DNA of 64,000 nt from assembly GCA_963758505.1 (NCBI GenBank), contig CAVWVJ010000003.1:2108001-2172000 (forward strand), read 5' to 3'. Origin of the DNA: Korobacter sp963758505 (lineage in GTDB: Bacteria; Acidobacteriota; Terriglobia; Terriglobales; Acidobacteriaceae). A program made the position numbers and the translations under genes. The notes below the pieces were generated by a model. It was not told the DNA's origin and did not search any database. It worked only from the letters and a program-made list of their open reading frames with translations. Shown piece by piece: positions 34,912 to 42,704 of the stretch. Each line of letters starts with the position of its first letter. Position 1 is the first letter of the stretch.

Positions 34912-35496
34912 TTGAGCTTCATTAACTTCGCGGCTCGCGAGATCAATTGCAAGGTCGTCTACTACGGTCCGGGCCTTGGTGGCAAAACCACCAACCTGCA
35001 GATCGTGTACGACAAGACCGCCGACAAATCGCGCGGCAAGATGATTTCCCTCGCGACCGAAACCGATCGAACTCTCTTCTTCGACTTTCTGCCCCTTGAC
35101 CTCGGCACGGTCCGCGGATTCAAGACGCGCTTCCACCTCTACACCGTTCCCGGCCAGGTCTTCTACGATGCCAGCCGCAAATTGATCCTGCGCGGTGTCG
35201 ATGGCGTCGTTTTCGTCGCCGATTCGCAGGAAGAGCGCATGGACGCCAACATCGAGGCCCTCGACAACCTGCAGGAGAACCTCTCCGAGCACGGCTACGA
35301 CTTCCAGAAGGTTCCCTACGTCCTCCAGTTGAACAAGCGCGACTTGCCCAACGTTCTTCCCGTTGACGATCTAAAGGGCGAACTCATGAAGCGCAATGAG
35401 CCCGTCTTCGAAGCCGTCGCCTACCAGGGCCAGGGCGTATTCGAAACCCTCAAAGAAGTCGCGCGCCAGGTTCTCCTCGAACTCAAGCGCGGATAA
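34912..35496 (+). CDS. mglA: MglA-type small Ras-like GTPase
   Basis: 194 residues. The P-loop GPGLGGKT is at residues 19-26, the switch-2/G3 region reads TVPGQ, and the G4 base-specificity motif is NKRD. This is the MglA pattern known from Myxococcus, where the GTP-bound form sets leading-pole identity and controls type IV pili and polarity. Start TTG at 34912, with GAGG upstream; the N-terminus (SFINFAAREINCKVVYYG) matches MglA closely. No mglB partner is in the window, but pilT lies 2.7 kb away on the other strand. A polarity role is inferred from the family. Confidence 0.93.
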   Translation: MSFINFAAREINCKVVYYGPGLGGKTTNLQIVYDKTADKSRGKMISLATETDRTLFFDFLPLDLGTVRGFKTRFHLYTVPGQVFYDASRKLILRGVDGVVFVADSQEERMDANIEALDNLQENLSEHGYDFQKVPYVLQLNKRDLPNVLPVDDLKGELMKRNEPVFEAVAYQGQGVFETLKEVARQVLLELKRG

Positions 35497-35545
35497 GCGA
35501 CAGTGTGGCGCCAGCGGGTCTGAGGCAGAGCTGTCTTTGGGTAAA

Positions 35546-35582
35546 GCGGGCCTTTCAAGCCCGCGTCGCCGGCCTGAAGGCC
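35546..35582. repeat. Double hairpin, REP-like
   Basis: GCGGGC-N7-GCCCGC (35546-35564) is followed by GGCCT-GA-AGGCC (35571-35582). Such paired GC-rich hairpins between genes resemble repetitive extragenic palindromes. No second copy was noticed in this window, so the repeat nature is unproven. Confidence 0.4.
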
Positions 35583-35718
35583 GCTTAACTTCATCCTGTC
35601 ACAAGAACCGCCGAAGTACTCCCAACCAGTAGTAATCAAAGGAGATATAGCTCCGGGGAAAAGTGTCCGGTTCACCCCTTCCCGCTTGCTATTCTGAAAA
35701 CAGGGGTATTCCCCGTCG

Positions 35719-35754
35719 CAAAACAAAACCGGGACGCACAAGGCGTCCCGGTTT
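35719..35754 (-). terminator. Strong terminator of the Clp-type ATPase gene
   Basis: A 12-bp perfect stem (AAACCGGGACGC with GCGTCCCGGTTT) around ACAAG; on the minus strand followed by TTTTGTTTTGC. The plus side carries TTTCTC, so it may stop transcripts from both sides. Confidence 0.93.
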
Positions 35755-35771
35755 CTCACTCTCAGCAGAAT

Positions 35772-36941
35772 CTACTTGTTGTGGTCGAGCAGCGGTGCGG
35801 TGCCATACTCGCGGCGGTTAGATGCGGCTCCGCGACCCGTCTTGGCCGCGGCGGCCTGCGCTCCAAACTCCGGGCCGTACTTCTCCAGCAGGACCGGCAC
35901 CAGGGCGCCTTCGGCTTCCTTCACGAAAATCATCTTGCCGTCGGAGCCGAGATCGATCCGGATAAAGTCACCGAGTTTGATCTGTCCCGTGGCCACCAGA
36001 TTGGCGAGGGGGAAGACCACGTTTCGTTCGATAGCCCGTTTGAGATGCCGAGCGCCGTACTTGAGATCGGTGCCTTCCACCAGCAGAAACTTTTTCACCT
36101 GCGGCGTGCAGGAGAAGACAAATTGGTTGTTGCCCGTGGCTTGCAGGATGCGCTGCTGCACCATGCCTAATTCGATCTCAAGAATCTGTTCGAGGTGTTC
36201 CGGCTTCAGGGTACGGAAGACGACGATCTTGTCGATGCGGTTCATGAATTCCGGCGAAAACTTGCGTCGCGCCGCGTCCACAGCCGTGCGATCGATCTTC
36301 TGGTCGAGCTTCGCATCAATGCCATCCGGCTTAAGCGCGAAGCCCATCGAGCCGTTGATCAGTTCGTTCATTTCGCCGGCGCCGAGGTTCGAGGTCATCA
36401 CGATCAGGCACGAAGAAAGATCGACGCGGCGATTGTCGCCGAGCGTGAGCGTTGCCTTGTCGAGAATGCCCAGAAGCAGTTGCCACAAGGCGTCGCTGGC
36501 TTTCTCGATCTCGTCAAAGAGCAGGATCGAGAGCTTGAGTTTCTCGGTGTGCCACTGGTTCAACGCTTCCTGCGTGAGTAGGGGGTGCGTCTCGCGGTGA
36601 CCGAGGTAGCCGGGAGGCGAACCGATCAGTTTGGCGATCTCGTGCGAATGCTGGAATTCTGCGCAATCGATTTTGATCAGCGCCTTGGAGTCGCCGAATA
36701 ACGCCTCGGCAACGGCCTCGACGACGCGGGTCTTCCCGGATCCCGTGGGTCCGAGGAAGAGAAGGTTTCCTACCGGGCGTCCTGGCGGATTCAAACCAGC
36801 CAGGTACATCTGGTAGATCTCGGCCATCTTCTCGACTGCCGCATCCTGACCAACGATTTTTCGACGGAGGGCGGAGTCAAAATCCTGCGCATCGTTGCTG
36901 CGCCGGCTTGGATCAAGGGTCGCGTTTATTCCGGTTCTCAT
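35772..36941 (-). CDS. Single-module HSP100/Clp-type AAA+ ATPase
   Basis: 389 residues containing one AAA+ module of the Clp second-domain (D2) type and its C-terminal small domain, with no ClpN repeat, no D1, no zinc finger. Walker A GPTGSGKT is at 64-71, pore loop GYLG at 111-114, Walker B LLFDE at 140-144, sensor-1 in VMTSNLG, arginine finger in PEFMNR and sensor-2 in KYGARHLKR. At 199-201 a MGF tripeptide sits where ClpC has VGF and ClpA has IGL, the loop that docks on ClpP. A peptidase partner is therefore possible. The C-terminal tail beyond about 340 is unique. Neighbours are the mglA-type GTPase and pilus genes. Confidence 0.9.
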   Translation of the reverse strand: MRTGINATLDPSRRSNDAQDFDSALRRKIVGQDAAVEKMAEIYQMYLAGLNPPGRPVGNLLFLGPTGSGKTRVVEAVAEALFGDSKALIKIDCAEFQHSHEIAKLIGSPPGYLGHRETHPLLTQEALNQWHTEKLKLSILLFDEIEKASDALWQLLLGILDKATLTLGDNRRVDLSSCLIVMTSNLGAGEMNELINGSMGFALKPDGIDAKLDQKIDRTAVDAARRKFSPEFMNRIDKIVVFRTLKPEHLEQILEIELGMVQQRILQATGNNQFVFSCTPQVKKFLLVEGTDLKYGARHLKRAIERNVVFPLANLVATGQIKLGDFIRIDLGSDGKMIFVKEAEGALVPVLLEKYGPEFGAQAAAAKTGRGAASNRREYGTAPLLDHNK

Positions 36942-37248
36942 AGTGAGGGCGCCTTGCCAGTACCTTGCTTTCTTCAGGGCCCGCTCGCCGTGTGGCCGAG
37001 TTGTTTCGGATGAGATGGGAAACTCACATTAAAGAGTTGTCAAAGACTCTCAAATGAATTTCCTAAACGCAGGCCCCTTTCCCACCTCGCAAAATTAGAT
37101 GCGGAAACTCGCTTGCGCGTATACGAAGGGTCATGGACTCCCGTTTTGCAAAAAAGGGTTATCTACGTGAGTACTAGCGCACAACTAAGACAGTCACCTG
37201 CATTGCCCCATCCACGGTGCGTGCTAGCATCCGCTCCAGGTACTCTGG
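36942..37248. other. Divergent intergenic region, 307 bases
   Basis: Lies between the start of the Clp-type ATPase (minus) and the LysM-DUF4015 gene (plus). A weak plus-strand promoter can be read at TTGCCC (about 37202) and TAGCAT (about 37224), 16 bases apart. Nothing else is recognised; short open frames here are not convincing. Confidence 0.4.
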
Positions 37249-38739
37249 ATGGAGCGAATGAAGAGCAAGATCAACGTTTTCACGGTCCTTTTCCTGGTTT
37301 TCCTCGCCGGTTTCTGCTTCGCAGTCATGCGCGGAATGCGCCCGAAAACCTCTGGCAAGGCGCTTGTCATGGCTGCGGAAGCAGCCGCGCCGGCAGCCCC
37401 CGCCTCACCCGCTGAAAATGTAACCGCCGCGCCCCTTGCCCCCGCCGGCACTACCCTTTACCAAGTCGTTAAGGGGGACACGCTTCCCAAGGTCGCTTCG
37501 GCGTTCCTTGACCGCACTTCGTTCATGACGAAGGCCGAATTAACGGAAGAAATTCGCGAAAAAAATCCGAATCTGGCAACGATCACCGTCAAGGGATTGC
37601 TGAAACCGGGCGAGACACTCATCATTCCCGGCTTCGATCCGAATCCGAAGACCGCGGCAGTTCCGGTCGCCAAGGACTTCGAGGTCCGCGCGATCTATCT
37701 CACCGGCGCCATGGCCGGCGGGGAACACGGTCTGTCGATCATCCGCCGCTGGCGCGCGGCGGGTGGGAACGCCGTCGTCTTCGACATCAAGGACAGCGAC
37801 GGACTGCTCAGCATTCATTTCGACGATCCCCTCGCGCCCCACCAGAACCATCCGCCGATCCACAATCTGCCCAAGTTTCTAAGATTTCTGCACGAGCAGG
37901 ACCTGCATGCGATCGCCCGCATCGCGATCTTCCGCGATGAGCACATCGCCGCCAACCATACCGAGCTGACCATTCACTCGGCGAAATCTGGCCAGCCCGG
38001 ATGGCGCGAGAACGGGAAACTGGTCTGGACCGATCCTTCCAACCCGAAGGTGCAGGACTATGACATCGCACTGGCCAAGTACGTGGCGCAGTCGGGCGCC
38101 GACGAGGTGCAGTTCGATTACGTGCGCTTTCCAGCCGAAGGCGACCAGAAAGACGCCCGCTTTTACTACCAGGCGGAGCATCCCAACTGGCAGCGTAGCG
38201 ATGTAATTGCAAACTTCCTGGAGCGCGCTTACGGCCAAATCCACCCGACCGGCGCATTGCTTTCGCTGGATGTCTTCGGCGTGATGGCGTGGCAGCGCTC
38301 GGTGGATCTATCGCATACCGGGCAGGATATTGTGCGGATGGCGAAGTTCTGTGACGTGCTTTCGCCCATGATCTATCCGTCGCACTTCTTCGGGATGGAC
38401 GGCTACAAGCTCCCCGGTGACGCTCCGGAGCACTTCATCTCCGAGTCGATGGACCGCTTCGGCAAGATCACCGCCGGCAGCGGCGTCGTCCTGCGCCCCT
38501 GGCTGCAGGCCTTCGGATGGAGGACGAAGACTTACTCGCCGGAATACATCGCGGTGCAGGTGAAGGCCTCCAAGGCGAAGGGGGGCGACGGCTTCTTGTT
38601 CTGGAACGCCCGCAACGACTACACCAAGCCGTTTGAAGCGATGCCGGAGATGCGCGGCTCCAAGGAGTTGTATTTCCGCGGAGATGAGCTGAAGGCAAGC
38701 GTGAAACCTTTGCGGCTGCCGACCGAGGTGGCCCAGTAG
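37249..38739 (+). CDS. LysM-containing DUF4015 putative glycoside hydrolase
   Basis: 496 residues. An N-terminal anchor (INVFTVLFLVFLAGFCFAVM) is followed by an Ala/Pro linker, a LysM-like domain (TTLYQVVKGDTLPKVASAF, later LKPGETLIIPGFD), and a TIM-barrel-like DUF4015 domain from about residue 145. Barrel strands carry NAVVFDIKD, ADEVQFDYVRFP and ALLSLDVFGVMAW, with conserved acidic residues at strand ends as in glycosidases; then DVLSPMIYPSHF and GVVLRPWLQAFGW. The LysM part suggests attachment to peptidoglycan or another glycan in the periplasm. The true reaction is unknown for the family. ATG 37249 and 37258 are both possible starts. Confidence 0.85.
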   Translation: MERMKSKINVFTVLFLVFLAGFCFAVMRGMRPKTSGKALVMAAEAAAPAAPASPAENVTAAPLAPAGTTLYQVVKGDTLPKVASAFLDRTSFMTKAELTEEIREKNPNLATITVKGLLKPGETLIIPGFDPNPKTAAVPVAKDFEVRAIYLTGAMAGGEHGLSIIRRWRAAGGNAVVFDIKDSDGLLSIHFDDPLAPHQNHPPIHNLPKFLRFLHEQDLHAIARIAIFRDEHIAANHTELTIHSAKSGQPGWRENGKLVWTDPSNPKVQDYDIALAKYVAQSGADEVQFDYVRFPAEGDQKDARFYYQAEHPNWQRSDVIANFLERAYGQIHPTGALLSLDVFGVMAWQRSVDLSHTGQDIVRMAKFCDVLSPMIYPSHFFGMDGYKLPGDAPEHFISESMDRFGKITAGSGVVLRPWLQAFGWRTKTYSPEYIAVQVKASKAKGGDGFLFWNARNDYTKPFEAMPEMRGSKELYFRGDELKASVKPLRLPTEVAQ

Positions 38740-38948
38740 CCGCCATCCGCCAGCAACCCCAGGGACCGGGGGAAGCCGTGTGCCTCGGAATTCCAACTTT
38801 GAACCATTCAAACTCCAATGGAATGGCCGGGGTTATCAGGGTACGGTTTCTCACCTATAATTCTTAGGCAAGCTGCTGCGTCCCGTTCCGCGCGTGGGGA
38901 TCGAACGAGGCGGTTTGACCATCCAAAGAGTTGCGTGAAGGAGGCCTC

Positions 38949-39887
38949 ATGGCCATCCCGAAAACCGAATTCATCTGGCATAACGGCAAGACCATTCCGT
39001 GGGATAGCGCGACGATCCATGTCCTGTCGCATGTCGTGAACTATGGATCCTCGCTGTTCGAGGGAATCCGATGCTACCAGCAGCCTGCGGGACCGGCGAT
39101 CTTCCGGCTCAGGGAGCACATGCAGCGTCTGCTGAACTCCGCGAAGATCTATCGCATCGACGTCCCATTTTCGGTCGATGAACTCTGCAATGCAGCCGTC
39201 GAAACGGTAGGGTTGAACAAGGTTTCTCCGTGTTACATCCGTCCCATTGTGCTTCGCGGTTATGGCGAGCTGGGCGTGAACCCGATCGGCTGCCCGACCG
39301 AGGTCTACATCGCGAACTATGCGTGGGGCAAGTACCTGGGACACGGTGGCCCAGATGACGGCGTGGATGTTTGCGTTTCGTCGTGGACGCGCTTTGCGCC
39401 GAACACGCTGCCTGCACTCGCCAAGGCCGGCGCAAATTACATGAACTCCCAACTCATCAAGATGGAAGCAATCTTGAATGGGTACGCCGAGGGCATCGCC
39501 CTCGATGCGAACGGCTATGTCAGCGAAGGTTCAGGTGAGAACCTCTTTGTCGTGAACAGCGGGAAGATCATCACCCCACCGCTCGGAAACTCCGTGCTGC
39601 CGGGGATAACTCGTGACTCGGTGATCCAGATCGCGGAAGGCCTGGGCATTCCGCTGGTCGAGCAGATCATTCCACGTGAAATGCTGTATATCGCCGATGA
39701 AGTCTTCTTCAGCGGCACAGCCGCGGAGATCACGCCGATCCGTTCGGTGGACAAGATCCAGGTCGGCGGCGGCAAGATTGGCGATATCACGCGAGCGATC
39801 CGCAAGGAGTTCTTCGGCATCGTGAAGGGCGAGTCGGAGGACCGTTTCGGCTGGCTTACTCCCGTGAAGCAGCCGGTCGGCGCGTAG
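38949..39887 (+). CDS. ilvE: Branched-chain amino acid aminotransferase
   Basis: 312 residues, class IV PLP enzyme that moves amino groups between Ile/Leu/Val and 2-oxoglutarate. Family landmarks: HVLSHVVNYGSSLFEGIRCY near the start, the Schiff-base Lys in LPALAKAGANYMNS, GYVSEGSGENLF, and FFSGTAAEITPI. AAGGAGG lies six bases before ATG 38949; the upstream TTG at 38931 overlaps that site and is rejected. Stand-alone biosynthetic gene with its own terminator. Cytoplasmic, as no signal sequence is visible. Confidence 0.95.
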   Translation: MAIPKTEFIWHNGKTIPWDSATIHVLSHVVNYGSSLFEGIRCYQQPAGPAIFRLREHMQRLLNSAKIYRIDVPFSVDELCNAAVETVGLNKVSPCYIRPIVLRGYGELGVNPIGCPTEVYIANYAWGKYLGHGGPDDGVDVCVSSWTRFAPNTLPALAKAGANYMNSQLIKMEAILNGYAEGIALDANGYVSEGSGENLFVVNSGKIITPPLGNSVLPGITRDSVIQIAEGLGIPLVEQIIPREMLYIADEVFFSGTAAEITPIRSVDKIQVGGGKIGDITRAIRKEFFGIVKGESEDRFGWLTPVKQPVGA

Positions 39888-39905
39888 TGGAAAGTGCCTG
39901 TTAAG

Positions 39906-39932
39906 AAGAGGCGCCCGTGTGGCGCCTCTTTT
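39906..39932 (+). terminator. Intrinsic terminator of ilvE
   Basis: AAGAGGCGCC-CGTGT-GGCGCCTCTT with a T-run (TTTT at 39929-39932). It starts 19 bases past the ilvE stop and separates ilvE from the infC operon. Confidence 0.95.
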
Positions 39933-39995
39933 GCGGAAAGGCCGGTCTATTCTGGATTTAGCCGCATACGGCGGGAGAAGCCCAGCGCCGGTGCA

Positions 39996-40004
39996 TGGTA
40001 TACT
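39996..40004 (+). promoter_or_regulatory. Extended -10 promoter element of the infC operon
   Basis: TGGTATACT: a TG dinucleotide one base before TATACT (39999-40004). Transcription would start near 40011, giving a leader of about 25 bases before the proposed infC start at 40036. No -35 of quality is seen, as is allowed for extended -10 promoters. Confidence 0.5.
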
Positions 40005-40035
40005 TCAAGAGTATTTTAGTGTCCTGGAGGACTGT

Positions 40036-40632
40036 ATCGATAAGCGTTTTGTCCGCACCAACGAGCGCATTCGGGCACGCGAACTCCGCGTGATCGATGA
40101 TGAAGGAAATCAACTGGGCATCATGGTCCCGTTCGAAGCGCTCAAGCTCGCCAAAGAGAAAAACCTGGACCTGGTAGAGGTTTCACCCACCGCGCAACCG
40201 CCTGTCTGCCGCATCATGGACTTCGGAAAGTTCATGTACCAGCAGGAAAAGCGTGAGCGCGAGGCCAAGAAACACCAGCATGTCATCACGGTGAAGGAAG
40301 TAAAGTTCCGCATCAACGTGGATGAACATGACTACCAGACGAAGAAGAACCACGTGCTGCGGTTCCTCGACGAAGGCGACAAGGTGAAAGCCACCATCTT
40401 CTTCCGCGGCCGCGAAATGACGCGCCAGGGACTGGGCCGTGAGATTTTGGAGCGGTTGATCAAAGATCTGGGCGACAAAGCGATTGTGGAATTCCGGCCG
40501 CGTCAGGAGGGCAACACGCTTCACCTGATCCTGGCTCCTCCCAAGGGGCAGCAAGTGCAAAAGCCGCCGAAGCCGCAAGCCGCGCCGGCTCAGCCAAAGC
40601 CGCAAGCGGCTCCGCAAGAGCGCCAAGGCTGA
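40036..40632 (+). CDS. infC: Translation initiation factor IF-3
   Basis: 198 residues. Conserved IF-3 text begins at once: FVRTNERIRARELRVIDDEG, then GIMVPFEALKLAKEKNLDLVEV, PPVCRIMDFGKFMYQQEKRE, and the C-domain DKVKATIFFRGREM. A Gln/Pro/Ala tail follows residue 170. IF-3 binds the 30S subunit and rejects wrong start codons. The start appears to be ATC at 40036, five bases after GGAGG; no ATG, GTG or TTG fits downstream, and upstream in-frame GTG at 39919 lies inside the ilvE terminator. Non-AUG starts in infC underlie autoregulation in other bacteria. First gene of the infC-rpmI-rplT group. Confidence 0.9.
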   Translation: MDKRFVRTNERIRARELRVIDDEGNQLGIMVPFEALKLAKEKNLDLVEVSPTAQPPVCRIMDFGKFMYQQEKREREAKKHQHVITVKEVKFRINVDEHDYQTKKNHVLRFLDEGDKVKATIFFRGREMTRQGLGREILERLIKDLGDKAIVEFRPRQEGNTLHLILAPPKGQQVQKPPKPQAAPAQPKPQAAPQERQG

Positions 40633-40669
40633 GCGGTTAGAAGGAAGAACCGCAAGATGCTTCGGCTGC

Positions 40670-40694
40670 GAATCCGCAATGGTTCTGCGGATTC
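40670..40694 (+). terminator. Hairpin between infC and rpmI
   Basis: GAATCCGCA and TGCGGATTC, 9 bp perfect, 7-nt loop, followed by TTCGCTC. No true U-tract, so it may act as a stabiliser or attenuator within the operon. The 178-base gap 40633-40810 holds this and nothing else recognised. Confidence 0.4.
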
Positions 40695-40810
40695 TTCGCT
40701 CAGCAGTACAAATCCGGAGAGGCACCGCGTTAGGCGGGAAAGCTACTCTCGTGTTTAAATAGTAAGTACGCTCTGGAGGCGGCAGGCCTGCTGAAAGAGC
40801 CTGGGAACTT

Positions 40811-41005
40811 ATGCCGAAACTGAAGACACACTCTGGCGCAGCCAAGCGGTTCAAGAAGACAGCGACGGGCAAAGTAAAGCGCAGCAAGGCTTTCAAACGC
40901 CACATCCTGACTTCGAAGACCACGAAGAAAAAGCGCCACTTGGATATGGAAGGTTTGGTGAGCAAGGCGGATACTCCGAAGATCAAGCGGATGATCCCTT
41001 ACTAA
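40811..41005 (+). CDS. rpmI: Ribosomal protein L35
   Basis: 64 residues, typical L35: MPKLKTHSGAAKRFKKTATG followed by KRSKAFKRHILTSKTTKKKR and ending KRMIPY. Part of the 50S subunit, close to L20 in the operon. GGGAA lies upstream of ATG 40811. The order infC-rpmI-rplT is the widespread bacterial arrangement. Confidence 0.98.
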   Translation: MPKLKTHSGAAKRFKKTATGKVKRSKAFKRHILTSKTTKKKRHLDMEGLVSKADTPKIKRMIPY

Positions 41006-41030
41006 CTTCAGAACCAGAGAAGTTCTGAAG
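41006..41030 (+). promoter_or_regulatory. Hairpin directly after rpmI, in the rplT leader
   Basis: CTTCAGAAC-N7-GTTCTGAAG begins right after the rpmI stop. No U-tract. The 141-base gap to rplT is long for this operon; in other bacteria L20 represses translation by binding structured RNA here, so a similar role is possible but unproven. Confidence 0.35.
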
Positions 41031-41146
41031 GCCCAAGACGGAAGTTCCCGAGAGCTGTCACCACGGCCGGGAGTTGCGGGCTAACCAGCGAGCGAAACGG
41101 TAACTCTTTACCGCCAGCCGCAAAAAGAAAGCAAAAAGGAGCAGCA

Positions 41147-41515
41147 ATGCCTCGCGTAAAACGTGGAACTAAGCGGCGCGCCAAGCGGAAGAAGATCTTA
41201 GAGCGCGCAAGTGGCTATTACCTCACAAAATCAAAGTTATACCGTTCCGCAAAAGAGTCGGTTGAGCGCGCGCTGAAGTTCGCCTACACCGGGCGCAAGC
41301 AGAAGAAGCGCCAGTATCGCTCGATCTGGATCGTACGCATCGGCGCGGCAGCCAAGCTGAATGGCTTGAGCTACAGCCGATTTATCAGCGGCCTCAAGAA
41401 GGCCGGCGTGGAACTCGACCGCAAGATGTTGAGCGAGATCGCGATTCACGATCCGGCGGCGTTTGCCGTTTTGGCAGAGCAGGCGAAAGCCGCTTCGGCC
41501 ACGGCAGCCGCGTAG
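41147..41515 (+). CDS. rplT: Ribosomal protein L20
   Basis: 122 residues: MPRVKRGTKRRAKRKKILER, then FAYTGRKQKKRQYRSIWIVR and the globular C-terminal half (SRFISGLKKAGVELDRKMLSE). L20 is an early 50S assembly protein and, in well-studied bacteria, an operon autoregulator. AGGAG lies five bases before ATG 41147. A slightly longer Ala-rich C-terminus (EQAKAASATAAA) than usual. Followed by the hairpin at 41548. Confidence 0.98.
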   Translation: MPRVKRGTKRRAKRKKILERASGYYLTKSKLYRSAKESVERALKFAYTGRKQKKRQYRSIWIVRIGAAAKLNGLSYSRFISGLKKAGVELDRKMLSEIAIHDPAAFAVLAEQAKAASATAAA

Positions 41516-41547
41516 TCGCCGCTCGCTGAATAGACCCACATTTCTTT

Positions 41548-41576
41548 CAATGGGCGGCCTCGATGGCCGCCCATTG
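41548..41576 (+). terminator. 12-bp perfect hairpin between rplT and pheS
   Basis: CAATGGGCGGCC-TCGAT-GGCCGCCCATTG, followed by TTCTATG. It ends 18 bases before the preferred pheS start. It could be a partial terminator or an attenuator for pheS; the U-tract is short, so some read-through is expected. Confidence 0.5.
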
Positions 41577-41594
41577 TTCTATGCAATGGGAAAA

Positions 41595-42704
41595 ATGGCT
41601 GAACTGTATTCCGTCCCAAAACTCGAAGACTATTCACCGGCGTCGATGGACGCGGCGGTCCGCGAACTGCTGGCTGCGCTCGATCAGGAAGCGGCAAAGC
41701 TCGCCAGCGAGAATGAGTGGAAGGCGTTTCGCGATCGCTGGATGAGCCGCAAAAGCGGTGTGCTGATGCAGATCACGGAGTGGCTGAAGACGGCTCCGAA
41801 AGATCTGAAGCGCGACGTTGGCCAGCGGGTGAATGAGGTCAAAGGCAAGATCGAAGCCGCCGTGGATGCCGCCGAGGTGCGCGTGCAAAGCCATGCGTCT
41901 TCAGCACGGCTCATTGCCGAGCGCATCGACGTCACCCTTCCTGGCAACCGCCGACCGTTAGGAGTGAAGCATCCGGTGCTGCGCGTGATGGACGAAATCG
42001 TCGCCGTCTTCAAGGCGATGGGCTACTCCATCGGCGAAGGTCCGGAGGTCGAGACCGATTACTACAACTTCGAGTCGCTGAATTTTCCGCCGAATCACCC
42101 GGCGCGCGATACCCAGGACACGTTGTTCATCGCCGGACAGGAAAGCAAGGCGCAGCGCGATCGCCTGCTGATGCGCACCCACACTTCTCCGGTGCAGATC
42201 CGCACCATGGAGAAGGTGGGGCCGCCGGTGCGGATCATCATCCCGGGTAAAGTGCATCGCAACGACGCGCTCGATGCCACGCACTCCCCCGTCTTCCACC
42301 AGGTTGAGGGGCTTTGCGTGGATACCAACATCACCTTCAGCGACCTCAAGGGGACGCTCGACCACGCGTTTAAGAGCCTCTTTGGATCATCCGTGAAGAC
42401 GCGATTTTATCCATCGTTCTTCCCGTTCACCGAGCCAAGCGCGGACATGCAGGTGAGCTGCATTTTCTGCGGTGGCAAGGGCTGCCGCACCTGCAAGTTC
42501 AGCGGATGGATTGAGCTGCTGGGTTGCGGCATGGTCGATCCGAACGTCTTCGAGTTTGTGAAGGACAACGGCTATGACCCGGCGAAGGTCAGCGGGTTTG
42601 CTTTCGGCATGGGCGTAGAACGCATTGCGATTCTGAAATACGGCGTCGACGAGATCGCGAAGTTCTATCTCGGGGATGTCCGGTTCCTGGAGCAGTTCGC
42701 GTAG
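41595..42704 (+). CDS. pheS: Phenylalanyl-tRNA synthetase alpha subunit
   Basis: 369 residues. The N-terminal coiled coil (about 1-90) is followed by the class II core: RRPLGVKHPVLRVMDEIVAV, PARDTQDTLF, motif 2 in RTHTSPVQIRTM, the Phe site region HQVEGLCVD, FTEPSADMQV, and motif 3 in GFAFGMGVERIAILKYG. A Cys cluster (CIFCGGKGCRTC) is normal for many PheS. Forms alpha2-beta2 with PheT and charges tRNA-Phe. ATG at 41595 has GGGA just before it; ATG 41586 is possible and 41550 lies inside the hairpin. Its partner pheT is not next to it; see the gene at 42705-43070. Confidence 0.96.
   Translation: MAELYSVPKLEDYSPASMDAAVRELLAALDQEAAKLASENEWKAFRDRWMSRKSGVLMQITEWLKTAPKDLKRDVGQRVNEVKGKIEAAVDAAEVRVQSHASSARLIAERIDVTLPGNRRPLGVKHPVLRVMDEIVAVFKAMGYSIGEGPEVETDYYNFESLNFPPNHPARDTQDTLFIAGQESKAQRDRLLMRTHTSPVQIRTMEKVGPPVRIIIPGKVHRNDALDATHSPVFHQVEGLCVDTNITFSDLKGTLDHAFKSLFGSSVKTRFYPSFFPFTEPSADMQVSCIFCGGKGCRTCKFSGWIELLGCGMVDPNVFEFVKDNGYDPAKVSGFAFGMGVERIAILKYGVDEIAKFYLGDVRFLEQFA

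Noticed and set aside
39919..40035. N-terminal extension of IF-3 from GTG 39919
   Set aside because: The GTG lies in the loop and stem of the ilvE terminator and the extra residues are not IF-3-like.
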